Origin: Paramacrobiotus metropolitanus
Taxonomy: Eukaryota > Tardigrada > Eutardigrada > Parachela > Macrobiotidae
Direction of reading: 5' to 3'
Assembly (NCBI RefSeq): GCF_019649055.1
Contig: NW_026570223.1
Location: 620,001-684,000, forward strand
DNA: 64,000 bases
Below are positions 34,435-45,178 of this stretch, piece after piece (the stretch's first letter is position 1; every line of letters starts with the position of its first letter). The translations under genes and the position numbers were made by a program. The notes under the pieces are model-generated. The model saw only the letters and a program-made list of their open reading frames with translations, ran no database searches and was not told where the DNA came from.

Positions 34435-35184
34435 TCATGTTTTTATTAAATGGTACTTTGTAACTGTAAATTTCCAGAGTATATATGGAATATTATTTAA
34501 TCCGGAAAGTGTTTATATTTGTATGGACAAGATCGTTTATATGTGAGGGAAACCAGATACCCGAACAATACCTCGTATAGCCGGCAAGATTACGATTACA
34601 TTGTCGTTGTAGATATAGTCGTCAGTTAACGTAAACTTTGTTCTCTCAGTGCAATACTACCTGTACAACATTTTAACCTGTACAGTTATTGCAAATAATA
34701 ATGTCTGTTGCGAAACCCATTGTTGAATTCTGTGGGTTTAGGTAGGTTGCTTTGTAAACGCAGGTACTTTCGGGCCGAACTCGATTCATTCCAACAGACC
34801 AAATTATTAAGCGCCTCGAAAAACGTCGCATAGAATTTGACTATGCGCCCCGATGTCTGGGAGATTATACCGGTAATTTAATTTGGCTTTGCGCCCCGAA
34901 TTTCAGGACACAGAAATATTGGCTTTTTTATATTTTTCGACACTTTTTTACATTTTATTTGATTTTTTGTCGACTTAATTGACCACTTACGTCCAGAAGA
35001 TTAAAAAATTTACATGAGCACGAGTATCAAGTTTCAGAGCTGGTTATGGTGATCAAGCGGTCCAAACCTACGCTTTCCCAAAAAGCTAGAATCTGGAGAA
35101 GCATTGGGAAGTTGCTACAATACTGTCTCAGTCCTTCATTAAAAAAAAGGTATCACATAAAAATTAAAATCAACCGCCATAGAG
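34435..35184. other. Intergenic, nothing recognised
   Basis: AT-rich. GCGCCCCGAnnTC phrases repeat near 34848 and 34892, but no gene is visible. Confidence 0.45.
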
Positions 35185-35526
35185 TTAGCCACTGACGTCC
35201 ACATAACGTCCCGGCCACATAGCGAAACGTTTATCTCCACCATGCCAATGGTCTCGGAAGACTAGCACATCCCCTTCCCTGAAGTTTTCCCACTTTTCCG
35301 CCTGGATGGTCCAGCGACCCTTCCCGAAAACAATTTGGTCTACCCAAATCTGCTTGGCGTCGATACGATCTACCGACATGGATCTTCCCGCCCTGGTAAC
35401 GTCCACGGTTTCCACTGGCGCACTGACAGCTGATCTTAACAGAACCACGCTAAACAGCAAGAAGATTAGCCATATTCGGCAGAAGGACCCCATCGGACTG
35501 AACCACAAATGTCCCAATTTATTCAC
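35185..35526 (-). CDS. Small secreted protein, weakly cupredoxin-like
   Basis: A single frame of 113 residues. The N-terminus has a strong signal sequence (IWLIFLLFSVVLLRSAVSA; a second ATG, 12 codons in, is also a plausible start). The mature part contains GRWTI...W..FREGDVLVFR, reminiscent of the GWT...W....F.VGD.LVF core of phytocyanin-type cupredoxins, and two nearby histidines (HWHGGD). A full copper site is not visible and the domain looks short, so it could be only an N-terminal exon. A TATA-like sequence on the same strand lies about 100 bp upstream. Function unknown. Confidence 0.45.
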   Translation of the reverse strand: MNKLGHLWFSPMGSFCRIWLIFLLFSVVLLRSAVSAPVETVDVTRAGRSMSVDRIDAKQIWVDQIVFGKGRWTIQAEKWENFREGDVLVFRDHWHGGDKRFAMWPGRYVDVSG

Positions 35527-35625
35527 TTGATGCTATGTACCTTCTCGTATTGAGTTTCTAACACTGTAATACAGCAATACGTCTAAACGCATCTACGCAG
35601 CGTAGAGAAAACTTGCGTACACGCT

Positions 35626-35636
35626 TAGCTTTTATA
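35626..35636 (-). promoter_or_regulatory. TATA-like box upstream of the small secreted gene
   Basis: The minus strand reads ATATAAAAGC about 100 bp before the start codon at 35526, a suitable spacing for a short 5' UTR. Confidence 0.4.
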
Positions 35637-36654
35637 TGATGGTGAATGGTGATTAAGGTCACCGAACGCACAGTTGCAAAGTTCATGAAGAACGAAAGTT
35701 ACAAAAGCTGGAAAATTACGAAAATAGCCAGATATCGTTTACAACGCACAGGGGCAATGAGTTGCAAACTTGCTGATAATGTGATGGTCGTAAATTCCAT
35801 ATTCAGTTGCTTTACACATTAACTTATTATGTCGAACGATGTCTGGGATTGCTGAAAATGCGTATACGGTATACCGGTGAGTTGATTGGGAAATTATAAA
35901 TCGTATTTTGCATCGCACGATAGCGAAGAGAGATGCACTGCAGCTTTCACCTCAGTATTAAATCTATCCGAACAGCCTTGCTTATCGTTGGCTGTTGATT
36001 AACTTTTTTCGTAACTTACGCGCCAGTGCGCTACAAGTTACTCATTTAATTGCCAGGAAACCGATGAACCACAAACAGCGCGGTGAATTTAGACCACTAC
36101 TGTTTGAATTGAAAGGTAATGCTAGCTGTAACTGCAGTTCGTCAGAATCAAGAGGTACTCCTATGACATTCCAACGGTAGACTTTACGCATTGGTGTTGA
36201 CTTGTTCTGAGCTTTCCTGCGTTTTGAGAGGAGTATATTTTATTACTATAATTACAGAGGCGCACATTTTATTTGTAAAAATGAACGAACGATGATAATT
36301 CTAAACTTTTTCTGGGCTTCATGACGTGGTTCTGTGACTTTTACTAAACTGTCTTTACGTTCTTAGTGCTTTCGGTTGTTCCAGTATTATTAAAAAGCAC
36401 ACATGCAACAGTCATGCAATTAATGGACGTGACCTTGATTAAATGGACCCAACCATGAAATTTTCACAACGTTCGATAAACCCATTTTATATTGCAATTT
36501 CAAGTTTTATATTGCAAGTTTATGGTGCAAGCATTTCATTTTGGCATAGAAACCTGCATTGCTTTAATCCGTCCGCGGTACACCGCTGTTTACATTCGCG
36601 CGCCACACTGATAAACGTTAGCAAACGGCCATAATTCTGGCATATGCATTTACT
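35637..36654. other. Intergenic, nothing recognised
   Basis: No gene or repeat identified up to the Polinton target duplication. Confidence 0.45.
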
Positions 36655-36660
36655 GTTCCC
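36655..36660. repeat. Target-site duplication GTTCCC, left
   Basis: Identical to 58098-58103. Six bp is the duplication length known for Polinton integration. Confidence 0.93.
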
Positions 36661-36783
36661 AGCAGCAGGAGGGTCGGGTCCCTCATAGAGTTTGCCCAAT
36701 ACAGGTGGGGCAGCCGCAATACAAGTGGCGGCTGTCTCTACCACAACCTCCCCAAGTATTAGCCGAGGAGGCAGTTACGTTAA
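36661..36783 (+). repeat. Left terminal inverted repeat
   Basis: Bases 36661-36743 are a perfect reverse complement of 58015-58097 (83 bp). After a diverged stretch, a second matched block (GGCAGTTACGTTAA, 36770-36783) pairs with 57964-57977. Confidence 0.95.
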
Positions 36784-37391
36784 CTGTAGCTACCTAATTA
36801 AGTGGTGCTGCATATGTATATTTGTGCACCTGTTGAATTTAAGTTTTAAAAAAAAATCATTCTGGATTTTTTTTTATTATCCCGACAATCTTCCTTTCTG
36901 CCATCGCCAGAAATCAGTGACGACGTCTGGTTGTCGTCTAATTATAGTGCGACGTCCCTTTCATTCCCGCCACCGTTTCGGTAACCTTTTTTAGGCCGCA
37001 CGTGACTGATTTGTCGTTTTTAGCCGTACCGGCGATAGCGACCTTCCCCAATTTTTCACGGAGGCCTCGGAGTTCTCCGTCCCATTTCTCCTCCCCCACC
37101 GACGCTCTCCTCTTCCTCTTTGAAGGGAATTTCGCTGCAACACACCAGCAACGCCCGCTGAGAAATGGAAAGCGGTACGTGTTGGGTATACTGTTACACG
37201 GCCGATTTATGTTTTGCGTAATTCAACAAGTTGTGTACCATGCAGCGGTCTGCCCTTTGCGTAATAAATTCATTATTGTCACCCAAAACGCAGTCAGCTG
37301 CACGGTGCACAACGTGTTGAATTGTGCATATCGGCCGTCGGAAACTTTTGTTTCTTTAAAAATTTCAGAAAACAACGCCGAGCGGCCGCAA
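36784..37391. promoter_or_regulatory. Left subterminal region, likely promoter of first gene
   Basis: No gene is supported before the ATG at 37392. The frame is open upstream to about 37002, but the composition looks non-coding. Confidence 0.35.
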
Positions 37392-39739
37392 ATGAGCGCG
37401 CCCCAGCAAGGGCAGCCTCAGGGGCAACTGCCCCAGGGCACCGTTTCTGTTGCTGATGGCAGCGCAGCACTGTCTCCAACTCGCCCGAATACAGCCCGCG
37501 GTGCTGTGGCAGACACGGACCAAGGATCCGGGAGCCAGAAAGGCGACGGAACTGGAGCGGATGAGTCCGCAGATAGCAGCCCCCCTCGCCTCCGTATTGA
37601 TGCGCGCCGCTCACGCGCCCTTCCGAATGCAGACTCCGCCGGCAAAACTGATGCGTGCGTACTGCAGTACTTAAATATTATATTTTTATAGTTATAGTTA
37701 CTAACATATATTTATATATATATATTATTGTTATTGATGTTAAACAGTTATTATTATTGTAATTAACAAGATCTTTTTAATTTTAAAGTTCTCAGGGCAA
37801 TACGGCTCCGGCGAAGAAAAAGAAGCGCGGTGCCGCTCGTCCGAAGGCTGCTCCCACACGCTCTTCTTCCCGTAAGAAGGCTACAAACCCAGCGACGAAG
37901 AAGAAAGCCGCCACAGCTGCAAAGGTGCCCTCGACTGGGAAAGCGGCACCGACATCCTCTGTGCCGAATACTGCTGAGCCATCCGCGACGCCAGCTGCCA
38001 AGAAGGGCGGCGGTAAACAAAGCTCCCGTGTTCAGGGCAACGCGAAGAAGAAGGCGGCCGGAGCTAAGCAAGACTCCGAAGCAAAAAAGGCTGCTTCCGC
38101 TGCCAAAAAAGCGGAGGCCGCTTCCAAGAAAGCCGCTGCAAAGAAGCCAGCATCGGCAAAGGCGTCCGCTGGTAGAAAGTCCAAGTCGACTTCCACCGGC
38201 CTGTGGACCTTGGCTCCGCCGGCTACCAATTCTCCGGCCACCAGTCTTCCGGCCACCGGTCCTCCGGCCACCGGTTTTCCGGCCACCGGTTTTCCGGCCA
38301 CCGGCCCTCCGGCCACCAATTCTCCGGCCACCAGTCTTCCGGCCACCGGTCCTCCGGCCAACGGCCCTTCGGCCACCGGTTTTCCGGCCACCGGCTTTCT
38401 GGCCACCAGTCTTCCGGCCACCGGTCCTCCGGCCAACGGCCCTTCGGCCACCGGTTTTCCGGCCACCGGTTTTCCGGCCACCGGCTTTCCGGCCACCGGC
38501 TTTCCGGCCACCAGTTCTCCGGCCACCGGTCCTCCGGCCAACGGCCCTCCGGCCAACGGCGCTCCGGCCACCGGTACTCCGGCAGCCGGTCTTCCGGCCA
38601 CCGGCCCTCCGTTCACCGGCCTGCCGACCCTGACCCCAACTACCCGGCCTCCACCGTCCAGGCCTCCGCCGACCCGGGCCCAGCCGACCCGAGCTCCGCG
38701 GACATCCGGTCCGTTGACCAGGCAACCCGCTAAGCGAACCTTGAGCCCGGCACGTTTCGACCAAGAGCCCAGCACCAGCAGTGGGCCGAACGGTTCTGTC
38801 CGCAAGCAACAGCTTGGGCCTGCGCAGAAGAAACAGCGCTCAGCTGCCGCTCCGGACGGGATGCATCTGTGCAACCGCATCACGAAGTTGAAGGTCGGCA
38901 GGAAGACCCATCCGGTCGCCCACTGGAAGTCGACCGTACTCGAATTTCGCCATATTGATGTACCGTCTGACGCCGAGCTTTCCGAAGAAGAAGGAGAGCT
39001 GGAAGATTTCGTGGATGCCCGTGACGGGCAAAGTGGATATGTAGAGGTAGGTCACTTTCATACACCCACGGCAACACCCACGGTACACCCACGGCAACAC
39101 AAACGTCAGTTTATTTTATGTTTAATTGCAGGCTCGTGAACGCCTGGAGAAGCTGCGTGAAGACATCCAGCTGCGCGGCGGCAAAGGTTCCGTTGTCCAT
39201 TTTGCGGCTTTCTTGCCGGCAGTACTGGTCGTAAGGAGACCGTCGCGCGTCACGTGGGCGGGATTCCAGGACACGGAGGTCAGCGGTCGTGCTGGGCTTG
39301 GGCCACGTCGGATGATCCAGTCTCCCGTCACGAATACCTGCTGCGGCGCTTCCCCACCCGCAAGGTGCAATGGGTGATGCTGAACGAGAACGGGGACGAG
39401 ACGGGAGAATCGGGCGAGGAAAACTGGCCTCCGGCGTGGGTTGGGCGCACTACTTACCTGTACCCAGAGCACGAACTAGACGCTCATGTGGTCCAGCAAC
39501 ACGCGCAGGCCGATGGGCAGCAGCCTGCACTGGAGGTCCTGGCCGGTGGCGACGCAGAAGAAGTGCCGCAACAGCCGGCAGCGGCTGCGGGGCACGCCGC
39601 GCTGGACAGCTGGACGGAGGAGGACGAAAACCTGGTGGAGACCGGGGCAGGTTGGGACGCTCTGATGGCTGGTGGGGAAGCGGTTCCCGAAAACCCATTG
39701 CTGTCGGAGGATGAGGATGGAACTGGCGGGGCAGCCTAA
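37392..39739 (+). CDS. Basic Pro/Ala-rich repeat protein with C-terminal zinc finger
   Basis: Proposed exons are 37392-37658, 37796-39046 and 39132-39739, with GTACTG/CTCAG and GTAGGT/TGCAG introns, both phase 0. The first ~90 residues are Gln/Gly/Ser-rich. Then comes a Lys/Ala/Pro-rich stretch (PAKKKKRG, KKAAAKKPASAK) like a histone H1 tail or nuclear-localisation region, then about 27 pentapeptides of the type PATGF/PATGP encoded by a 15-bp DNA repeat. An acidic patch (SEEEGELEDF) and, in exon 3, a CX2C...H...H finger (RCPFCGFLAG) follow. The reading frame steps by -1 near 39183-39187 before the finger. Nuclear DNA binding is inferred; the family is not recognised. Confidence 0.6.
38214..38625 (+). 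repeat. 15-bp coding minisatellite (PATG-x repeats)
   Basis: About 27 units of CCGGCCACCGGTTTT-type sequence lie in frame in exon 2 of the preceding gene. Variation is mostly in the fifth codon (F, P, L, S). Confidence 0.9.
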
Positions 39740-40389
39740 TGTTTTGTTTGTTTTTTGTAGTTCGTTGCGTATATTTTTTGTATACTTTCCAAGGAACCGT
39801 AGGTGTTCAGAATACACGCTGTTACTGCACTTGGTTTTACTGGTAAAGATGATTACTGTTATTATGGTATTATTGATTTTACTGTGTTATTACGTTTTTT
39901 TTTTGTATTTGCTAATACGATTCTTGAGTTTGCAGTTGTTGGTATTTTGCTTGTACGTAAACGCTAAATAAGCTGCGTTATATCAAAGTACAGTAACACT
40001 GTATTAAAATTTACCGCAGTAATTACAACTTGGATTAAAAACAGCAGGTAAGTTATAAGAATCCTAAAATTTTCGAGATTCGACGGCTACCCGTGGCATT
40101 ATCAGATTCAGATGCAGCGTAGAACTGCAGCGGACTCGAACTGCCATTCACCGGCAATTTAAATTCGAATCTTGCACACGGTACGCTGGTGACGTAATTG
40201 AACTCGAAGAGAAGAATGGGAGGCGGGGCTTCCGATTCTTCGTTCTCAGTATAGCGAATCGTGGGAAAGCCAAGTCCAGCTGGTTTTGCCTTGCAATTTT
40301 AGCCAGTTCTTCTACAGTCTCCATTCTCACTGAGTCAAAGTTCTCTTCTTCCACATTTCTGGCCAATAATTGTTTTCCTATGGTTTATA
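39740..40389. other. Gap between first and second Polinton genes
   Basis: 3' flank of the first gene and presumed promoter of the second. Nothing else recognised. Confidence 0.4.
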
Positions 40390-41997
40390 ATGGACTTCAG
40401 CTGGTTAGATTTTGATGACTATGGTGCCGATTTTAATCTTGATAATCCGCCCGCATTATCTACAAATAGCGGGCCAGTGGACGCCGACGCGCAATGGATC
40501 GCTGATATGGCTGTGGTTCTAGCTGAGATGGGCATGCCGAATGGTGACCCTACAGAGCAGATGGAGACCGGAGACCCATTGGTTACGGAGGTCGACGCCC
40601 GTGTTTCTTTTGAGCAATGCGGTATGCAAACGGTGGAACCGGGTACGCAGAGCAGCTTTCCAGAGAACCACGCCAATTTTGTAGCTGAGGTTAGTGCTTG
40701 GACTGACGTTGATTCTGCCGGACCAACCAGCTTGCCCCCTATTGCTACGCTTATCGGTCAGCCAACTTTTGTGGATGGAGTTCTCACGGGCGGAGCTGGG
40801 AACATTTTCAACGGCGGTGTTGGTTCTCCCTTACAGCCGATTACCGTAGAAGTCTTGCAAAGTGGATTCAGCGGTTTGGAATCGCCTCCGGACAGTGGCA
40901 ACGAAGTTATTCAGGGGCAAACGGTGAACGAATGGGTGGACCTATGGAAAATTTTATCGTCGCCGTTACCGCAATCAGCAGAACCGTCACCAAGGGATCA
41001 GTTTCTGCGAGGTACTTAATGTTTTTGTGTGGATATACTGTATTACACTGCTCAGGTTGTCAGAATTTGATTAGTTTCGTCGCTAAAAATTGCATAACTC
41101 TATCAGAAGTACGAAAACTTCGTAAGTTGTATTTGCAGTCGTAATAACCAACACCCACGTTCACACCCACGGGTGTATATTTTAGTTCTTGTTTTAAGTA
41201 AAGCGTTAATCCAGAATGACTGTATTAATTTTTGGATTGTTATGTGCAGAAAGCGAACCCGTAGAACGGATGAACTTTGGAAACGCATCGCTTGCACTCA
41301 CGAGGGACAACCGCGGCGAGGTCTACACCGTTCAGTTAATGTCTCCCATGGGAGTACTTACTACAGGAAAAGCTGAATTCGTAGCATTCCTCCAGTATAT
41401 GCTTTCGTATAAAAGCCATTTGGACTGGAAGCGACCAGCCAACATCAAAGTGAAGCGACGCCACGCCATGATTGAATGCCCTCTGCACGATTTTGGCCCT
41501 CGTCTACGGGGAACGTTTGTCAGCATGGGTCGCGGTGAAGCGCACTTCAGATTCGAGGCTTTAGGAAGGAAGATATTGTATCGAAGTGCGCGATACCGAG
41601 TCTTCAGAGATTTCCGGGATGCCGACGAGGTACAGCAACTACAGCTGCTGAATGAGTTTGTGCCGCGAAAAGACCGTGGATATGCAGGTAAAAGTACATG
41701 GAATGAAACAGCAAATTCCGGTCAGTCAAATGTATGTGTTTTGAAGAGCTGCCAAACGCATTTTGGAGCATCTATCTCGACAACATCAACGACGAAATTC
41801 AGCGTTTTAAGCCGGACTTCATGGGCAGAGACCTGAAGCGAAACGTGGAGAAACGTCTTTTACAAGAGCTGCCGACGGGATGTTTCTACTCGTGCTTGTA
41901 TGATCATTTGGATTTGTTAGCATTGTATGACTTGCGACAGCTGTCTGATTTGAAACAGAAAGTGACGAATCAGTTTTTTGATGAACTTAAGTTTTAG
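40390..41997 (+). CDS. Unknown Polinton protein with acidic-aromatic N-terminus
   Basis: Three exons, 40390-41011, 41250-41687 and 41726-41997, join exactly in frame (443 residues). The last intron is only 38 bp. The N-terminus (MDFSWLDFDDYGADFNLD) mixes acidic and aromatic residues like a transcription activation domain. The first 205 residues are acidic and probably disordered. Residues ~215-350 look folded, with basic patches (KVKRRHAMIEC) and alternating beta-like hydrophobics. The C-terminus is helical (LKRNVEKRLLQELPTGC). I do not recognise the family. Its position at the start of the rightward gene block suggests an early or regulatory role, which is inference. The first intron contains a copy pair of the ACACCCACGG motif. 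Confidence 0.7.
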
Positions 41998-42640
41998 TTG
42001 TTCAATCGTAATTCGGCGCAATTGCAAGTTTTCCTTTTTTATTTCTGTACACCCACGGGGACACCCACGGTAACAATGAACATTCTATGCGTGCAGTATA
42101 TCTCGGCTACTAGAACAGGCACATTGGAAACGTCTTCGTAAGAAGGTTATACATTTATTCTCATGGTATGAGACTGTGCTGTTGGCGGTTGATCCACGGG
42201 CATATTTTTCTAAAAGAACAGCGAGTCGATCAGTAGCCACCACTCAACCTTACATACAAAGCGCTTTGTCAACTAACCTTTTGCTTAGCTCGTCACGACG
42301 TGAGATTCCGAACAGTACTGTTCCAGTGATCGGTTTGCAGGACCTTTCCAAACGCGTCTAGTAGAACAAAGAACGTAAATAGTGCGAATAACAGAAAATA
42401 AAAACTGCCACCGTGACCTTTTCCCATCGCCGCTCGCGACGGTTAAGGTCGGGTAGCATGGCTTGGAGATTAGACATTTCGACTTTCACTGCATTTGCAA
42501 AAATCTGTAACTGTCGTGATTACAGGCGTGGCCTTAAATGATTGCAAAAACAGAAAAAAGCAAAATGCAACTGAAAGCTGACTTAAAGCCTGAGTGCTCA
42601 GCGCTAAAATTTGCAGTATTGTTTCTTGATACTTTTTGCA
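41998..42640. other. Gap with one ACACCCACGG pair
   Basis: 3' flank of the preceding gene with the motif at about 42048-42072, about 50 bp after the stop. The remainder shows nothing I can name. Confidence 0.45.
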
Positions 42641-42952
42641 ATGGAATCATTTGGCACATCTGCTTATAGTTCCGTGGAAAGTCGCGTACAAACGTTCCCT
42701 GCTGAAAAGTTTACTTTACGTATTCGAACTCCACGTCGTTTAGCCGAATGTGGATACATTTTTGTTCCTTCGGAAGGTTACTTTCTCGCTGAGTGTTTTT
42801 GTTGTGGTCATCAACTGACACACTGTGATAGTGATACCGACTTTTGGGCGGCTCACGCTACGTATAACCCTGACTGTCGCTACTTGCAAGCACTGCGACC
42901 GGCTTTTGCGCAGAAATTTCGAGACGTAAATAAGTACTGGCAGGATTACTGA
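42641..42952 (+). CDS. Single-BIR protein A
   Basis: 103 residues forming essentially one BIR domain: the N-terminal arginine and RLAECGYIFVP segment, then CFCCG, a Trp-x2-His spacing (FWAAH) and a final Cys, giving the CX2C...H...C zinc ligand set. BIR domains bind caspases or IAP-binding motifs, and viral and transposon copies can block apoptosis of the infected cell. No RING finger follows. It lies about 100 bp upstream of a second BIR gene, and the two could be exons of one gene, but the stop codon precedes the only good donor. Confidence 0.75.
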   Translation: MESFGTSAYSSVESRVQTFPAEKFTLRIRTPRRLAECGYIFVPSEGYFLAECFCCGHQLTHCDSDTDFWAAHATYNPDCRYLQALRPAFAQKFRDVNKYWQDY

Positions 42953-43050
42953 GGTAAATTCGTTGTTTTTTTTTTAACAGTACACGTATCGCCTGCCCAT
43001 AAGACATAAGCTCTAACAAAATTGATGTTTTCGTGTGTTTCGTAGATTAA

Positions 43051-43673
43051 ATGGCTCCGTACAACAAACGGATGGCGCATTATCTAGCCCGCCTTAACAG
43101 CTTCAACCATGTCAAGCAATGGCAGTTCACCACTCAAACGAAAGAAGAGATGGCTGCATCTGGATTCTCCTATACGTGGTCGAACCTTATACACTGCTAT
43201 CAGTGCGGACTTGGATTGAGGGATTTACTGCCGTACGAAAACGTAGATGTGCACCATGCTCGCTACCGCCCTCGGTGTCCAGTCATTGTGAGTCGAATCG
43301 GTTTGGATGCTATCGACCAGATCCGCCAGCTCCAGGAAAGCGCTTACGCATCAAGCTACCGCGTTCGGGATCTGTGGGACCGGGAAGGACCCAGCAATGG
43401 TAATATATGTTTCTGTTGCGACGACGACGCTTTACGACCCCCTAAAGTTATGAAGACACCGGAAGAGCGCTTGTCTTCATATCCAACAGAGTGGAAATCC
43501 CATATTGTCCACCCAGTGCGACTGGCTGCAGCAGGATTTCAATGGAACGGAGGGGACACGGCTGGGTGTGTTTACTGCGGACTGATAGTAAGCAGCTGGA
43601 AAAAGGCGACGATCCCGAAGAAGTTCACCGTACTCTAAAGCCTGAGTGTAAAAGCTTGTGCTGTTTGTATTAA
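43051..43673 (+). CDS. Double-BIR protein B, frame step in second BIR
   Basis: The first BIR (residues ~15-80) has MAASGFSYTW, CYQCG and HHARYRPRC, fitting the zinc ligand order. A linker with an extra CFCC follows. The second BIR starts near residue 150 (RLAAAGFQWNG, CVYCG, SSW). The frame then steps by -1 in an A run at 43600-43604: the original frame ends at 43638, while the continuing BIR signature (GDDPEEVH, PEC) is in the neighbouring frame, ending at 43673. No RING is seen. The likely role is interference with host cell death. Confidence 0.72.
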
Positions 43674-43711
43674 AGCGGGTTTGTAGCTTTTGACATAAGT
43701 TTTCCACCACC

Positions 43712-44413
43712 ATGTATTGTGTGTTAAAAGAACTTCCGCGCTTCCAAGCGCCGTTTGGTATGTGTGTATGTGGGCCAACCATGTCGGGCAAAACGCAGTT
43801 CGTGTTATCTTTAATTAAAGACCGAGAGCTGTTGATTAGTCCACCTCCGCATCGAATAGTTTACTGCTATGGTGAATGGCAAAATGTTTTTGATGATCTA
43901 CAAGCGTCTGTTGAATTCATTAAGGGCATTGAAACAGTTCTGGAGTCTCCTAATTTTTTCGACACTAATCAACAAACACTTTTAATAATCGATGACTTGG
44001 CTAGCGACATATGCAAAGACGTGCGCTGCTCAAATTTATTTACGCGCGGCATCCATCATAAGAAGGTTTCCGTTGTGTTATTGCTTCAAAACCTGTACAA
44101 ACAGGGAAAGTCAATGAGGGATATTACGTTGAACTCTCAGTACCTTGTTTTGTTTAAGAGCGTGCGTGACGTTAATCAGATCAACCTACTTGCTCGGCAA
44201 ACCGGACTCAGTCAGCTGCCAGACGCGTACCGCAAAGTCACTTCTGTGCCTTTTGAACCGCTCATTATTGATATGAGATCAACGTGCCCGGACTATTTAA
44301 GGGTGAGATCACACGCACTTCCCGAACAATCGGCGCGAATTTATGTTAAAGCTAATTGCAACGATATCCCCCAACCATGTCGGAACGAGTCAAAGCCCTC
44401 GCCCCTTTTGTGA
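43712..44413 (+). CDS. DNA-packaging ATPase (FtsK/HerA superfamily)
   Basis: 233 residues. The Walker A motif is GPTMSGKT at residues ~22-29 and Walker B LLIIDDLA near 90. A sensor-like Gln (VVLLLQNLY) and a C-terminal arginine-containing segment follow. The length and motif order fit the A32-like packaging ATPases of Polintons, which translocate genomic DNA into capsids. The frame is intact. The gene starts just after the BIR block and its end overlaps the next gene by 37 bp, as in compact virus-like gene blocks. Confidence 0.88.
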   Translation: MYCVLKELPRFQAPFGMCVCGPTMSGKTQFVLSLIKDRELLISPPPHRIVYCYGEWQNVFDDLQASVEFIKGIETVLESPNFFDTNQQTLLIIDDLASDICKDVRCSNLFTRGIHHKKVSVVLLLQNLYKQGKSMRDITLNSQYLVLFKSVRDVNQINLLARQTGLSQLPDAYRKVTSVPFEPLIIDMRSTCPDYLRVRSHALPEQSARIYVKANCNDIPQPCRNESKPSPLL

Positions 44414-44703
44414 TTACTTTGAAAGGCCTCAAACCAAAACAACGCCGCGTCTTGATGGGATTTGCCAACAAACCGCAACTAAAGGCCATAGAAGAAATCG
44501 CTGTGAACATAATCAAAAACACCGTCAGCCTATCGCCGACTGAATTGGACAAGTGCAAACGTCATCGCAAAGCATTAAAGCTGCTTGCATTGCGACGGTA
44601 TCCCATGAAAGCTAAGAAGCGCATTCTTCAGCAAGGAGGATTCTTGGGTGCAATTTTACCTGTTATTGCTGGCGTCTTGACATCATTGATTGGTAATGGA
44701 TGA
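44377..44703 (+). CDS. Small basic virion-type protein with amphipathic C-terminus
   Basis: 108 residues. The basic middle (KHRKALKLLALRRYPMKAKK) is followed by ILQQGG and a membrane-active-looking hydrophobic end (FLGAILPVIAGVLTSLIG). Small proteins with this plan occur between ATPase and integrase or capsid genes in Polintons and adintoviruses and have been compared to melittin-like or adenovirus pVI/pX peptides. The GG could be a protease processing site. It overlaps the ATPase end and its own stop overlaps the next start. Confidence 0.6.
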   Translation: MSERVKALAPFVITLKGLKPKQRRVLMGFANKPQLKAIEEIAVNIIKNTVSLSPTELDKCKRHRKALKLLALRRYPMKAKKRILQQGGFLGAILPVIAGVLTSLIGNG

Positions 44704-45103
44704 ATACTTTATTGTTCCTCGCCGCGTCATGGAAGAAAAACTTCACGAAAAGATCCAAGTCAACAGGGAGCCTCCCGAAGCAAAAGCCGTTGTTTCGTTG
44801 GACAATTTAATTGCGCAAACTTTGCAGCGAAAGGATATAAGTGAATACGAGAAAGCGAGCCAGCTTTCCAGTATTCTGGAACGTTTTCTTGCTTTAAAAC
44901 CAAAAGCTATGCCGGATGAAAACCCCGTAGAGCCGCCCAAATACGTGCCTCCAGTACCACCATCGCCACCAAAGAAGCCGCGCCCTAGTCGTCCCAAAGA
45001 AAAATCTGAGGAAATACCTATTCCAGTTGAACGGTTGCGGTCTGGCAGAAAGCAAACAGGGAACGGGATGAAACGCAAAATTAACTGGATTACTTTATCA
45101 TAA
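44696..45103 (+). CDS. Small Polinton protein with helical domain and Pro-rich tail
   Basis: 135 residues. The N-terminus is MDEYFIVPRRVMEEKLHEK. A helical segment (NLIAQTLQRKDISEYEKASQLSSILERFL) resembles a short conserved domain that follows the ATPase in many Polintons. A proline/lysine-rich tail (PPVPPSPPKKPRP) ends the protein. The start overlaps the previous stop by a few bases, suggesting translational coupling or one transcript. Function unknown, probably a minor virion protein. Confidence 0.55.
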   Translation: MDEYFIVPRRVMEEKLHEKIQVNREPPEAKAVVSLDNLIAQTLQRKDISEYEKASQLSSILERFLALKPKAMPDENPVEPPKYVPPVPPSPPKKPRPSRPKEKSEEIPIPVERLRSGRKQTGNGMKRKINWITLS

Positions 45104-45178
45104 TGTCTGGATTTTTGCCGTCGGTTATTAGGTTGTGCCGCTTCTTCAAAATTAACTGTGTTTCTAATTGCTGCAACG

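Noticed and set aside
37763-38883. Long minus-strand frames rich in Gly/Arg or Val/Ala-Gly repeats
   Set aside because: They are antisense reflections of the 15-bp coding minisatellite of the plus-strand gene.
39061-39098. ACACCCACGG repeats as a telomere-like array
   Set aside because: Only two or three units per site, gene-oriented and dispersed within the Polinton.
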